64,000 bases of DNA. Origin: Theristus sp. LFF4_11. Its lineage: Eukaryota > Nematoda > Chromadorea > Monhysterida > Xyalidae. The stretch covers positions 51,933-115,932 of the forward strand of contig JASANC010003080.1 in assembly GCA_030248135.1 (NCBI GenBank), in the 5' to 3' direction. The position numbers and the translations under genes are program-made. Below are positions 1-10,222 of the stretch, piece after piece (position 1 is the first letter of the stretch; every line of letters begins with the position of its first letter). The notes below the pieces were generated by a model, which was given only the letters and a program-made list of their open reading frames with translations, was not told the DNA's origin and did not search any database.

Positions 1-90
1 AGTAAGTTACAGTAAATGCAAAAGAAATGACTGAGATAAATTAGCAAAAAAGACAACTGAGCACAGGGTGAAATGGCGTGAAATGGTTCT

Positions 91-250
91 ACGGAATGGC
101 CTAGTGAACATGACAGCGTTTTCAGGGTGCAAGGAGCGCGCGAAATTTGAATGAAATGAAAAAGACGTTCAGAAACCCAATTATATGTCAAATTTGACGC
201 ATTGTTTTAAACTAACTGATTCCTCGTGCCATTCTGTTCATTCTTTCGCC
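91..250. mobile_element. MITE family A, 3'-truncated copy overlapping the DDX24 end
   Basis: The sequence matches the first part of the family-A MITE found at 18841-19112, 36522-36793 and 43189-44704. Shared landmarks are a tacgg.atgg.c start, a caaggagcgcgcgaa block, and a gttcagaaacc block followed by aatttgacgc. The 3' end is lost near 250. The DDX24 stop codon at 212-214 lies inside it. Confidence 0.8.
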
Positions 251-3200
251 CTTACTTTGGAAGAAAGTTGATTCAACAACACCACAAACCATTGAGCCGG
301 TGGGATACTTTGTGTCGTTCGACTGCGTTGGTAGCGGCACACGGAGCAATGCATTCAGGCGATTTTGCAGCGATTTGATGTGTCTACGGTCCTCGTGGAT
401 GGCGTCGTCGTCGTCGCTGAAGAAAAAAGAAACTAGCCAACTGAAGTAACATGCGCTCATTTGTGAAACTGCCGAAACGCAACTAGCTGAGTAGCTTGGG
501 CGTGCGCTTGAAAGCGTTGAAAAGATCTGATCACCGCATATAGGCGACATACAAACCAAATTTTTTTTGTTACTTCAAAACAGACGTCCGTTTTCACTCG
601 TATGTGCACCATTAAAGGCGTCATATCCAAGCGTACGGCCATCGGACTAGCACTCTCACCACGCAAACTACTAACCAGTTTTCAGGTGCATTCATGAAAC
701 AGTATTTAGTGAGCGCGTAGCTATGTTTTAACACTGAAATTGTCACTAAATATTGTTTCGCGAACGCCGCTTCAGTCGCCTCACCTTCGTGCGCCCGCCT
801 CCAACTCGATGTCCGCCTGCTGCGCAGCGCGTCGCATCCAATGATCGTGCGCTGTCCGCTTTCGAACGCGATGCTGCCATGCGCACAGTTCCGTCGCCGC
901 TCGAACGCGCTCACGAACCGCCCGCATGATGCGGGCGCCTTTCGAAGGCATCGGCAGCAGTGAGAGATCGCTGCCTGAAATGGGTTGTGCTTGTGCAAAA
1001 CTGTTGAGCTCAATAACTAAAGGCAGTCAATCAGCTGATTGGTTGGGCTAGCAATCACGTGATGCATGCCGTCTGGTGCAGGCATATTGCTGCGGGGCGG
1101 GGGTGGAGTCTCAGCGCTGCACAGAACGCATGCATCGCGTGACCACCAGCCAATCAATCAGCTGATTGATCGCCTATTATATTAAGAGGATCAAATGTAG
1201 ACCAAATTGAAGTGTGACGTGACTGAATCAACGCACTTCGATTCAAGTTGTGACAGATGCGTTTGTAGAACGACGCGTCCTGCGGGTCAACGAGCATCAC
1301 GCTGATTCCGGTCTGCGCGGCGCGCGCCGTTCGACCGCTGCGGTGAACGTAAACCTGAATGCGAAAAAAAGTTTAAAAAAAACAAAAAAAAAACAAAAAA
1401 CAGGTTTCTTATTTTCTGGAAAAATTTGATTTTTCCTGCTGCATCTCCTTTTTTGAAATAGAACCAGAAAAAAGTCACGCGCCAAACGTTCCGACTCTTC
1501 AGCACCATTCATGGAGTACGAAGCGCCAGCGTCACTTCACGCGGCACGACGCTTTGCTCCACTCGCATTCATGAAGTAAACTACAGCGTAGCGCCATCTT
1601 TTGAAGCACGCGCGCATTCACGCACGCATTCACGCTGTAGCGCTAGCAGCGCGGTTTCCGCATGAATGATGAAGTGAAGCGCCCGTTCATGAATGGGGCT
1701 TTCATAGATAGGCATTTGTCAGGTCGGAGTCAGACAATATTGGATTCCTGAGAACCGGCGAGGAAAGCTAGGCATCAAAAAAGCAACAAAGAATTCAAAA
1801 ACGTAAAAAATTCACCTCGGCCGTTTTCGGCACTTGATAGTGGACGACATGCCGGATTCGGCGAATGTCCAGGCCGCGCGCCGCCACATCGGTCGCAAGG
1901 AGAATGGAGCGTTCCTGGGCTGCAAAGTTTGGAGAGCGAAAATACGGAAAAAAGAAACAGCGACCATAAAACCAACCAAGTTGCAGAATGGCTGCCGACG
2001 CTGCCTTTGCCCAAGGGCGTTGGGTAAGGATAAAAAGTGGACAACAAACAAACAACAACAACAACCAAGTTGCAGGATGGGGCTCTCCGCATTTCGCCCA
2101 AAAACCAACAACCAAAGACAACAAAAAAACAACAACCGCAGACAGCAAAACTACCAGCGCACCAACCAGCAAAGCGCTCCAAGTTCTTCAGTCGCTGCTT
2201 CTGGTGCATGCGCGCGTGCAACACCAACGGCGCTGTGGGGAGCAGCAGAGCGAGTAAACTGTGCAACCGGCGGGTGCAGTCGATCGAGTTGGTGAACACC
2301 AACGTGCGTCCGGGATACTGGTGCACGAAGTAACAGAGTGCGGCGTCCTATAACGTTTTTTTCTAAGGAGTAAGGACGGAGCATTTTTTGGCATATTTTC
2401 ATTGTGTGACCTTACACGCAGTCACAAACAAACACACTGGCACATATCACACTGACGAATGCGTGCCAGTGCAATACCACCGCATGTGTGCCTGTGCGTT
2501 GGTTTGTGAACACCAACGTGCGTCCGGGGTACTGGTGCACGAAGTAGCAGAGTGCGGCGTCCTATAATGTTTTTTTTCTGGGGATGGCGCATTTTCTCGA
2601 ATGTTTTTCAGTGTGCAATGTTGCACGCAGTCATTAACAACAAACACACTGGCAAACATCACGCTGAAGAACGCGCGACAGTACAAGACCGCACATGTGC
2701 CAGTGCGTTTGTTCGCGTCGAGACCGACCGCGCAATTACCGTATTCCATTGTGCCATAGTTTTTTGACAACTAACAAGCGACCAATCAACACAGCCGAAT
2801 TCAAAAGCACAACCAATCACCATCCAACGAGCATCAACCTTGTCCAACAATGAGTCGCAGTTGATTCGTGCCTCGACCACACTCTCCGCCGTTCCATACT
2901 TTCGACTCAAGTCGATCACTTTGTGTTTGTGCGCTCGAACGCCGATCAAGCTTAGTAACTCCTCTAAAACAGAAAAAACTTGCAAATAACGGCCAGCGTG
3001 CTGATTGGCTGCTACCGGTTTGGCCAATTAGCGCGTCGAAAGTTGACTGTAACCACTCAGATAACCAAACAGTCAGCCCAATTAAAAAAGTACTCAGTCA
3101 ACGAACTTTTGGAATGACCAGAAGCAAAAAATGAAAAAAAGCAAAAAGATCCAAGACCCACCCACAGCAAACTCACCCAGTTTCTGTTCACTAGTTCGAT

Positions 3201-6200
3201 CTCGAAGCGGTTTGTGGTTGACCGAGCGACGGGGTGCCGGGTGCACGTAGGTCAGGGTGGCCGAGAAGACGAACGTCTGCTGTGGTGGTGTTGTGTTTGT
3301 TGGCCGTGTTGTTGTTGTGCTTGATATGTTTGTTGGCCGTGTTGTTGTTGTGCTTGATGTGTTTGTTGGCCTTGTTGTTGTTGTGCTTGATGTGTTTGTT
3401 GGCCTTGTTGTTGTTGTGCTTGATATGTTTGTTGGCCTTGTTGTTGTTGTGCTTGACGTGTTTGGTTGGCTTGTTGTTGTTGTGCTTGATGTGTTTGTTG
3501 GCCGTGTTGTTGTTGTGCTTGACGTGTTTGGTTGGCTTGTTGTTGTTGTGCTTGATGTGTTTGCTGACATTGCTGGTGCTGTATTTTTAGGCACTGTTGT
3601 TGTGTTTTGTCGCGACGTTGTTGATATTGCGCTGGTTTTGTCGACCGACGCTACCGTTTCTGTTACTGTGGCTGCATCCGTTGTTGTTGTGCTGCTTGCC
3701 ATCGTCTCCTCTGCACGAACACCACTGTTGTCTGATTGCGCGCTGTTTTCGCGCACCTTCCGCAGAATCATGGACAGTTCTTCGAAGTGACCCTGTTCGG
3801 CCATTCGATCCGCTTCGTCGACCACAAGGAAACGCACGGTTTTGGACATTTGCGAGAGGTAAGTGCCTGGCTCAGCCTGGAATATTGCAAAAATATGGGT
3901 AAAATTTTTTGGGGCAAAACGTTCTGCTTGGCTAGTGGTGTCCCAAAGCCAGCTGGCAGAAAAAGAGCGACTCAACAGACTAAAAGTGCACTGTTTCTCG
4001 AAAATTGTGGATTGACTTCAGTCAGAAATGATGAACCGATCGGTTGATTCAGGCACTTTGATTGGTTGGTTGCTGATCAGACTTGGAGCAACAACGCACG
4101 AAAAAAATCAAGGAGCGTTGGATGATAAACGCAAAAGTCATGAGAAATTAAAGTAGCAAATAAAAAATTGAAAAAGTAAATGAAAATATTTTTTTACTTT
4201 TACCCACCTGCTGCATGAGACACCACAAGCGGCCGGGCGTGGCGACCAGAATCTCTGGCTGATGTTTCATCAGACGTTCTTGTTTCTGAACGGACAGTCC
4301 ACCGACGATCACGGCTGTCTGCAACGGCTTTTCATATTACCGTTTTTTTGTGCTTCTGTTTTGCTCACAGATTTGATATCACGTGATGCATCTAACCTGC
4401 CTAGGGTTGGTAAAAAACCGGTTTTTTATATTGCCAGGGGAAAAACCGGTTTCTTTTCCGTTTTAAAACAATAAAAAACCGAATGCTTCCCAGCTCCTAA
4501 ACTTTCCAGAACTTGGCATCTTGAACTCAAATTAGGAAATACATCAAAATTAGTGATTTTGAGCAGCATAAAATGCTGTTTTCGGGCATACAATCGACCC
4601 AATTTGTTATTTTTGCCACCCAATGCTACCCAATTTTTAGTTTCAAATCAAATCAATTTCGCTTTTATTGGTTTCCAGGGCAGCACGTTCAATAAATTGA
4701 AAACAAAGACTGGGCAGTGACCGTGTAGGTGTGGGAAGCGGGGAGCGACGGTTGCAAGGAGACCGGATAGCTGACCCCGATTAGGGGGCGAGATTTGCAG
4801 AACTGCAAAGTGAAACCGGTAGCGGATTGCATTCGAAAAATAACATTTCATCAGTTACCCTTTGCAAACCGACAACATCGTCAGTCAGTCTGCACATGCA
4901 CTTAGTTTAGCAGTCACCTTGTCTTCATCGTATTTATCTTGACCCTTGCCACAAAAGCTTCTGCAAAATGATGCTTCACCATTTCAGTTCGACACAGTTC
5001 ACTGCACCGTTTTTTCAAAAATATAATTTTGCATTTTATCAATCAAACGAAGAATTGTGATTTTTGAACACGAAGTTTAAAAATTTTTAAGGTAAAAAAC
5101 CGGTTCTTTATTTTTTCAAGAAAAAAACTGAAAAAAAAGGTTTTAAAACGGAAAAGAAACCGTTTTTTTTTCCTGTGCCAACCCTAAACCTGCCTGACTA
5201 AAAAACTCAAAAAACAACAAAACCGAACCTTAAAACTCGTGTAAGTCAGCAGTTTCTGAATGTGACTGCGGACTTGTAGCGCGAGCTCCCGGGTGGGCGT
5301 CAAGACCAGCGCTACAGGCCCATTGAAACAGCGTTTCGCAATATTTGAACACTCTTCTTCTGCGGTTTTCAGTCGCAGCAGACCAGCAATGATTGGAATC
5401 GCATAGGCCAGCGTTTTGCCACTGCCCTGAAAGCAACACCGAAAAACGTAAGAAATACGAAACGTTCGCTGTTCGCGGTTTCGCCTGGTTGGGGTTGTTG
5501 GGATTTTAGGCGATGTTTTATACCAGGGCTAACCCTGAAAAGCGTACAGAACGCCATTGAGTAGGGCGCCCATCGAGTTTTCTCTGTCGTTAAGTGCCTA
5601 TACACCCCTCGGCGGAGTTCGATCCCCCGAACGCACAGACACAAGAGTCTAAACGCGCTATCACCAGGCCACGAGCGGTGACAAAGACAGACGCATATAA
5701 CCCCCATAAACGCAATGGCCCCTTTAGCTGATTGAGCAAACAAATATTTGTGGTTGTAGGATTGTTCTGTGCATTTCGGCCTGGCCAGCATCATATGCAG
5801 AAGAGGAATGACCTCATCATTGATGTACCCCTCTTGAATCACTTGTGTCGTGAAACTTGAGTTTTACAAACACACACACACAAACCGTCTCCGCCGCCCC
5901 GACGATGTCCAATCGATCCCTGATCGCAAACGGCAATGTCTGACGTTGAATCTCGGTCGGTTGGTGAAAGCACAGATCGCGTAACGCCCTGAGCACCGAA
6001 TCCGGTACGGCGAGTGAGACCCATTCGTTATGGGCGAAGCAGGTGGCAGTGGTGGTGGAATCGGTGGGGGATTTTAGATTTGCACTTGATTGGGTATCTA
6101 TGATAAAAAACCAACGAGTTCCACACAATATGTGAGCAAAAGACATTTTTTTTCAAAGTTGTGGCGTTACGGAGTACGGTATCTACCGTATTCGGTCTCG

Positions 6201-6803
6201 ACACGATCCTGTTTCTCACCTTTGTGATTGTAAACGATAATTATTAGTGGAAAAGAAAATTCGTGAAAATCGGAATCGGACCTTTCCTTGCAATAATCTT
6301 CAGAGAAAATCAAGAACGTCTTCAGCAAAATCGTGTCAAGACCAATTAGGATGGCTACCGTAATCCTTTGGCAATCACTTGACGATACCTGAATCAGTCA
6401 GCATTTCCATTGACTCCACGTCATTGTCAACTTCATTTCGCTGTTTGGATTCCACTTCTTCCTCCACTGATACATTACTGTTACACTTCTCCGGAACCAT
6501 TTCAATTCCACTCTTCATTTTCGCTGCTTTCTTCTTTTTCAGTTTCTTCGAAGTGGCCTTTTCAGTTTTCGACACGTTTAGTGCCGTTTCGTCGTCAGAA
6601 GCCACGGTGATTTTTTTCGGCTTCTTATTTACAAACAGCTCGTTTGCATCATAGTCGTTCAATTCTTCGAATGTTTCCAGGAATAAGAACTCTTTTTCAG
6701 CAGTCAAGTTGTCCGGAATTTCGACCGTTTTCCAGTTTTTCGGTGGTGTCGTCGTCTCGACGGTTTTGTTGTCAGACTTTTGAAATTTCCGTTTTCGCCC
6801 CAT
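212..6803 (-). CDS. DDX24: DDX24/Mak5-type DEAD-box RNA helicase (multi-exon)
   Basis: This is an ATP-dependent RNA helicase of the DDX24/Mak5 family, nucleolar proteins of 60S ribosome biogenesis. Exons read on the minus strand: 6803-6389, 6097-5886, 5426-5229, 4318-4208, 3876-3177, 2963-2839, 2347-2167, 1919-1816, 1354-about 1240, a tentative exon near 665-575, and 416-212. Phases close from the first exon to 1816. The N-terminus is Lys/Glu rich. Motif I (AAET/GSGKT) is split by an intron. [34 protein letters not shown] and HRSGRTAR follow in order. The stretch [14 protein letters not shown] and the [14 protein letters not shown] block match DDX24 rather than other DEAD-box proteins. The terminal exon ([18 protein letters not shown] then TKYPTGS) matches the DDX24 C-terminus. 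Exons 10 and 11 are not resolved. A threonine-rich insert lies between motifs II and III, and the last codons lie in a MITE. Confidence 0.92.
688..770. mobile_element. Hairpin element family C in DDX24
   Basis: An inverted repeat of about 80 bp has arms of the form gcattcatgaagcagtattt-agtgacgcgtagctgtgtt and its complement. Other copies lie at 14770-14851, 17252-17327, 27799-27874 and 32046-32127, all intronic or next to genes. Confidence 0.7.
1021..1185. mobile_element. Palindromic MITE family P copy in a DDX24 intron
   Basis: The near-palindrome has arms containing aatcagctgattggttgg and its complement, with catgcat-rich inner arms and a G-rich centre. The same arms recur at about 10811-10984, 19525-19690, 31684-31804, 34012-34168, 35545-35698 and 42439-42601. 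Confidence 0.75.
2430..2671 (-). pseudogene. Duplicated head of DDX24 exon 7 (pseudo-exon)
   Basis: About 60 nt ending at 2571 repeat the start of the DDX24 exon at 2347, including its acceptor and the codons for [19 protein letters not shown], with a few substitutions. The flanking sequence containing cacactggca is duplicated as well. The copy loses similarity after about 20 codons, so if spliced in it would not give a normal helicase. Confidence 0.7.
3277..3756 (-). repeat. Coding minisatellite, Thr-rich insert in DDX24, possible exitron
   Basis: Tandem units of about 30-33 bp, rich in TTG/GTT on the plus strand, encode repeated [15 protein letters not shown] blocks on the minus strand. 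They sit between the DEAD motif and the SAT motif, where other DDX24 proteins have only about ten residues. The stretch has no stop. It is flanked by a possible donor (AAG/GTGCGC at 3757/3756) and acceptor (CAG/ACG at 3277/3276). The enclosed 480 nt is a multiple of three, so the message can be read with or without it. Confidence 0.75.
4393..5196. mobile_element. Inverted-repeat element in the DDX24 intron between motif Ia and motif Ib exons
   Basis: The left end near 4403 reads agggttggtaaaaaaccgg. The right end near 5190 reads as its complement, ending in gtgccaaccct. Poly-A/T-rich arms containing ccggtttttta lie inside both ends. About 800 bp separate them. No transposase is visible. Confidence 0.6.
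5500..5705 (-). mobile_element. tRNA-derived SINE (family S), minus strand
   Basis: Read on the minus strand it has a tRNA-like head with an A-box (tggcctggtgatag) and a B-box region (gggatcgaactcc). The tail contains gcgttctgtacgc, gttagccctgg and aacatcgcctaaaat. The plus-strand copy at 17670-17865 matches along its length. Confidence 0.75.
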
Positions 6804-7317
6804 GTTGATAATCCTGAAAAGTCATCGTTTAAAAAAGCCATTTGCAATTAAAAACAATTTTTTTCTGAAATTCTTTTTACATTGCGATTGCGATGGATAA
6901 TTCAGCAGGTTCATATGCAGAGTGGTAAAACCTTTTTTCGGTCAAAAGCATCGTTTATCCAAACATTCCAATGACGATCATTTCCATTATCTTTCATTTC
7001 CAAGCAAAAAAAAAACACGCACTCAAACACAAAACTGAAAAGACTAGAATATCACATCACAGCCAGGTGGTATGAAACAATCAAGGACGATAGACTGAAA
7101 CTGGCAGAAGAATAAAAACGAATAAAAAGTTTGCATAAAACAAGTGCCAATGGTACGCATTATACGAAATAAAGCCCGAACTGAGCAAAATCACAGAAAA
7201 AAAGTATTTGTATGTAAAACTGCAGACAAACGTACAAAAGGGTTACAAAATATAAAAAATCACTCCACCAATCAATCCATCCATCATCCATCATCAACCA
7301 ATCCATCCATCCATCAA
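6804..7317. other. Intergenic, DDX24 to PAXX-like gene
   Basis: This is the 5' flank of DDX24 and the 3' flank of the upstream gene. It is A/T rich, with poly-A runs near 7010 and an AATC/ATCC-type simple repeat at about 7255-7320. I see no further gene. Confidence 0.6.
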
Positions 7318-9231
7318 TCAATCATCGTCATCCTCATAATTGCCCACGCCAATCGGCTTCCTCCGTTTCAGCATGTGCGGATTCATGACGGATCGATGCC
7401 CCGCCTGGGCACGTCGCGCGCGCACAGCCGCCTGCATTGCGGAGCTCTGCAACAAAAAAAAGCTTTTCACTCCCAAAATTACATAAAGTTAGCTAGTTGA
7501 AACCTGTCACTTTCATTCGGAGACGCCACAGTATGTGAAACTTTGCATTCGAAAAGAAACTAGTTTCAATCTTGCATGTGTTTATTCAAAATAGCTGAAG
7601 TGACCCGGTACTGTGTCGTGTACTCGGATCACATTATTACCAATTTTGAATTCCCGCGTCATCAATGAAACTGTTTACCTGGCTATGCGCGCATTGAGTC
7701 TCGGAACCAAAACAAAAGAGAATACAAGGAAACACCATGACTTCCGACCAACCTGTGCGCCGGAGTTCACGCCAATTCTAGCCTGCGCCGTGCCACTGTT
7801 CGACGCCTGTTTGACCTTTTCAGCATCCAGCTCCTATGTGTTTTTTCCAAAACATTGGTCTTTTTTCAAAAACATGCGACAGTGAATGAAACGAGAAGCA
7901 ATGCAAATCATCTACGCATCTAACCAATCAGTGAAGTAATCCACAAGCAATGAAGAAACGGTTTCGAAAACGGAAATCACCAAGTTTTCAAAATAAAATA
8001 AAAAGTCTGCCAACTAGATGCGGTGCCCCTCACGTGGGTGAGGGCATCCGCTCACGGTATAGTGGTGAGAGCTGTCCGTTCCCCGGGAGAACCCACCGGT
8101 GTTCGGGTACTTTCGGGTTTCCGAAATCGGCGCGGTGGGAGAGGGGGGGGGGGGTGTTTCAAACAAAAACATTTGTAAACCAACCATCCACAATGTTCTG
8201 GTGCACTCGGCGAGGTCAAACATCAGGGTTTGCATTTTCAATCGGATGCCAGTTGTGAGTAGCTCCAGTTTGATTGAGTTTACACCAAGTGTGCTGCCGC
8301 GTTGTGGTGAGTAGGACAGTTGAAGAGGGGTGTTTTGAGATGGCAGTGTTTTGACTTCAAACTCACCGCGCCCGTTGAATGACTCACTAAAAAATTAAAA
8401 AAAAACACTACCGTCGTGTTACGACGCAAGGTACAAAGTACTGGAGGGCTTTACTCAGGCGAGTCTGGCGTGCTGGAACCCGATACTTTCTGCAACTCAA
8501 AATAATAACAAAAACTGTCTTCTTTCCAGTTTTTTTTCAAAAACTGCAATTACAGTTTGGTTCGATCCATTCAATATTGTTTGCAACACGTCTTTAAACA
8601 CCATTCAAATCCCTGCTCCACTAAAGAATGAGCAAAGTTGCGGATGAAAAAAGGCAATATAAAACAACTCACCATACCCGCTGCACCCACTCCTTCGTTT
8701 CGTCACCAATACTCAGCAATTGTCGTACCTCAGTAAATTTGCAGCGTTTTGAGTAGATTCGATCGTAGCCATCAGTGAACGTGAATTCAAGCTCATCTTT
8801 TGGCATAACACCCTGCGAAAGAAATGTGAAACATACAGAACTACCGTATTTTTTTAGAACGAACACTTTTCTTTTAAGCTGCCTACCTATTGTTTTTAGA
8901 TTTGCCACTTATCACAAGCTGAATCCAGCCAATCAGCTAGCACATGAAAAAACAACACATAGATTCTAATGAAAATCGCGCAATCAATTCTTGCTTGCTC
9001 GCTTACATTCGCAAATTCACTTGAAAAAAGTTGATAAAAAATCAGATGCAGACAGGGTGGACAACGTAGATGGAAACAATAACTGTGCTCAATCTTGAAT
9101 AAGCAACCAATCAGAAAGCTGTTAAAAAAACCAGTTCAACTTACACTGTGGATGATGCACAAAAGCCATGGGCGATTTTCAAACAGAATCCGGCAGGATC
9201 GAAGATTCAGGTCATTGAGGTTGCAAGACAT
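7318..9231 (-). CDS. PAXX: Probable PAXX-like (XRCC4-superfamily) NHEJ factor, 191 aa
   Basis: Six exons on the minus strand close in phase: 9231-9145, 8812-8678, 8489-8455, 8293-8185, 7833-7753 and 7446-7318 (stop TGA). The predicted 191 residues are about the size of human PAXX (204 aa). The N-terminal half reads like an XRCC4-type head: strand-rich LEFTFTDGYDRIYSKRCKF, then a helix VRQLLSIGDETKEWVQ, then IKLELLTTGIRLKMQTLMFDL. The C-terminus, with SVMNPHMLKRRKPIGVGNYEDDDD split by its NP..LKRRKP core, resembles the conserved Ku-binding tail of PAXX (NPG-KSKKP-GVDFD). PAXX is a nuclear scaffold that binds Ku and supports end ligation. The identification rests on this tail and the strand pattern as I remember them; it was not searched. 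Confidence 0.62.
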
Positions 9232-10222
9232 TTTTTCGGGAAACTTGTTTTATTTCCGGAAAATGTTTAGGTCACATACTGTAAAACAGTTATGGCATTT
9301 GAATCCGGTATTCTGATTGGCTGCATGGTCAAGCCAATCAGCAAAACAACTTCACAACAACCAATCAGCTGCTTGCCTATCATTTACAGTTTCACTCCAC
9401 GCTCAAATGCCAAGCCTGCAAGTCAAACGTTTCCACACAATTGTTGCAGTAACTGGGAAATTAGCACACCAGCAGTGGGAAACCATGTTTTGAAACATAA
9501 CGAATGGAAAAGCTTCCCACAAAGAAAGACGATAACTTTTTTATTGGGCGCACGCACACGATTAAAACACAATGAAGCAAGGGAAAGAAACGACTGGAAT
9601 TATACAACATAGCAAAGTCACCAATCACCACCAAAGAAACAAAAAAACAAATTTCTGGAATAATCAAAGAGCAAAATATCAATGCAATTGTAAAAAACAT
9701 GTGAATGGCGTCTGGGACACATCTGATATGACACAGTTTGCAAACGTTTGACAATTTTTCAATAATTCAGAATTTTCCGGGGCATTATTTGTTTGACAGT
9801 GCAACACAATTTCGATCAAACTTGGCTTCAGGGGTAACATACAAAATGCCACAAAAGAAACGCTACAATTGCGATAAATAAAAAACGAATAACGTGACAA
9901 GTCCAGTAAACCCGTGTTCCAGCGAAAAATAGTTTCGACTATTCAAATGCTATTCGATTAACTGCTAAACCTGTCATGGGGAAAATGAATTAATAATACC
10001 TAAAATAATCCACAAAGAACATTTTTTCCACAAAAAAACTCTTTGTGTTCCTCAGTCAAAAAGAAAACATTTATTGGCTGCATCACGCACGCAGGCATTT
10101 AGCCAGACAAATCATCACATAACAGTCACATCCACATGAATAAACCTAATTTCCTATAAACCAAAAAGAAAGCAAAACCGGGCCAATACTCAATCAACTC
10201 AATCATTCAATCAACCAATCCA
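9232..10222. other. Intergenic, PAXX-like gene to DGAT1
   Basis: A/T-rich spacer with several CCAATCAG/CTGATTGG motifs at 9100-9370 and an AATC simple repeat at 10190-10225. A minus-strand AATAAA near 10068 could be the DGAT1 poly(A) signal. I see no coding exon. Confidence 0.55.

Noticed and set aside
688..770. Hairpin resembling a transcription terminator
   Set aside because: The same about 80-bp hairpin occurs at least five times, including inside introns, so it is a mobile element.
1775..2172. Minus-strand hydrophobic frames between DDX24 exons
   Set aside because: They are read-through of the intron between the exons at 2167 and 1919, whose splice sites and phases match.
3234..3790. 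Plus-strand frames rich in Val/Leu that look like transmembrane repeats
   Set aside because: They are the antisense of the threonine-rich DDX24 minisatellite.
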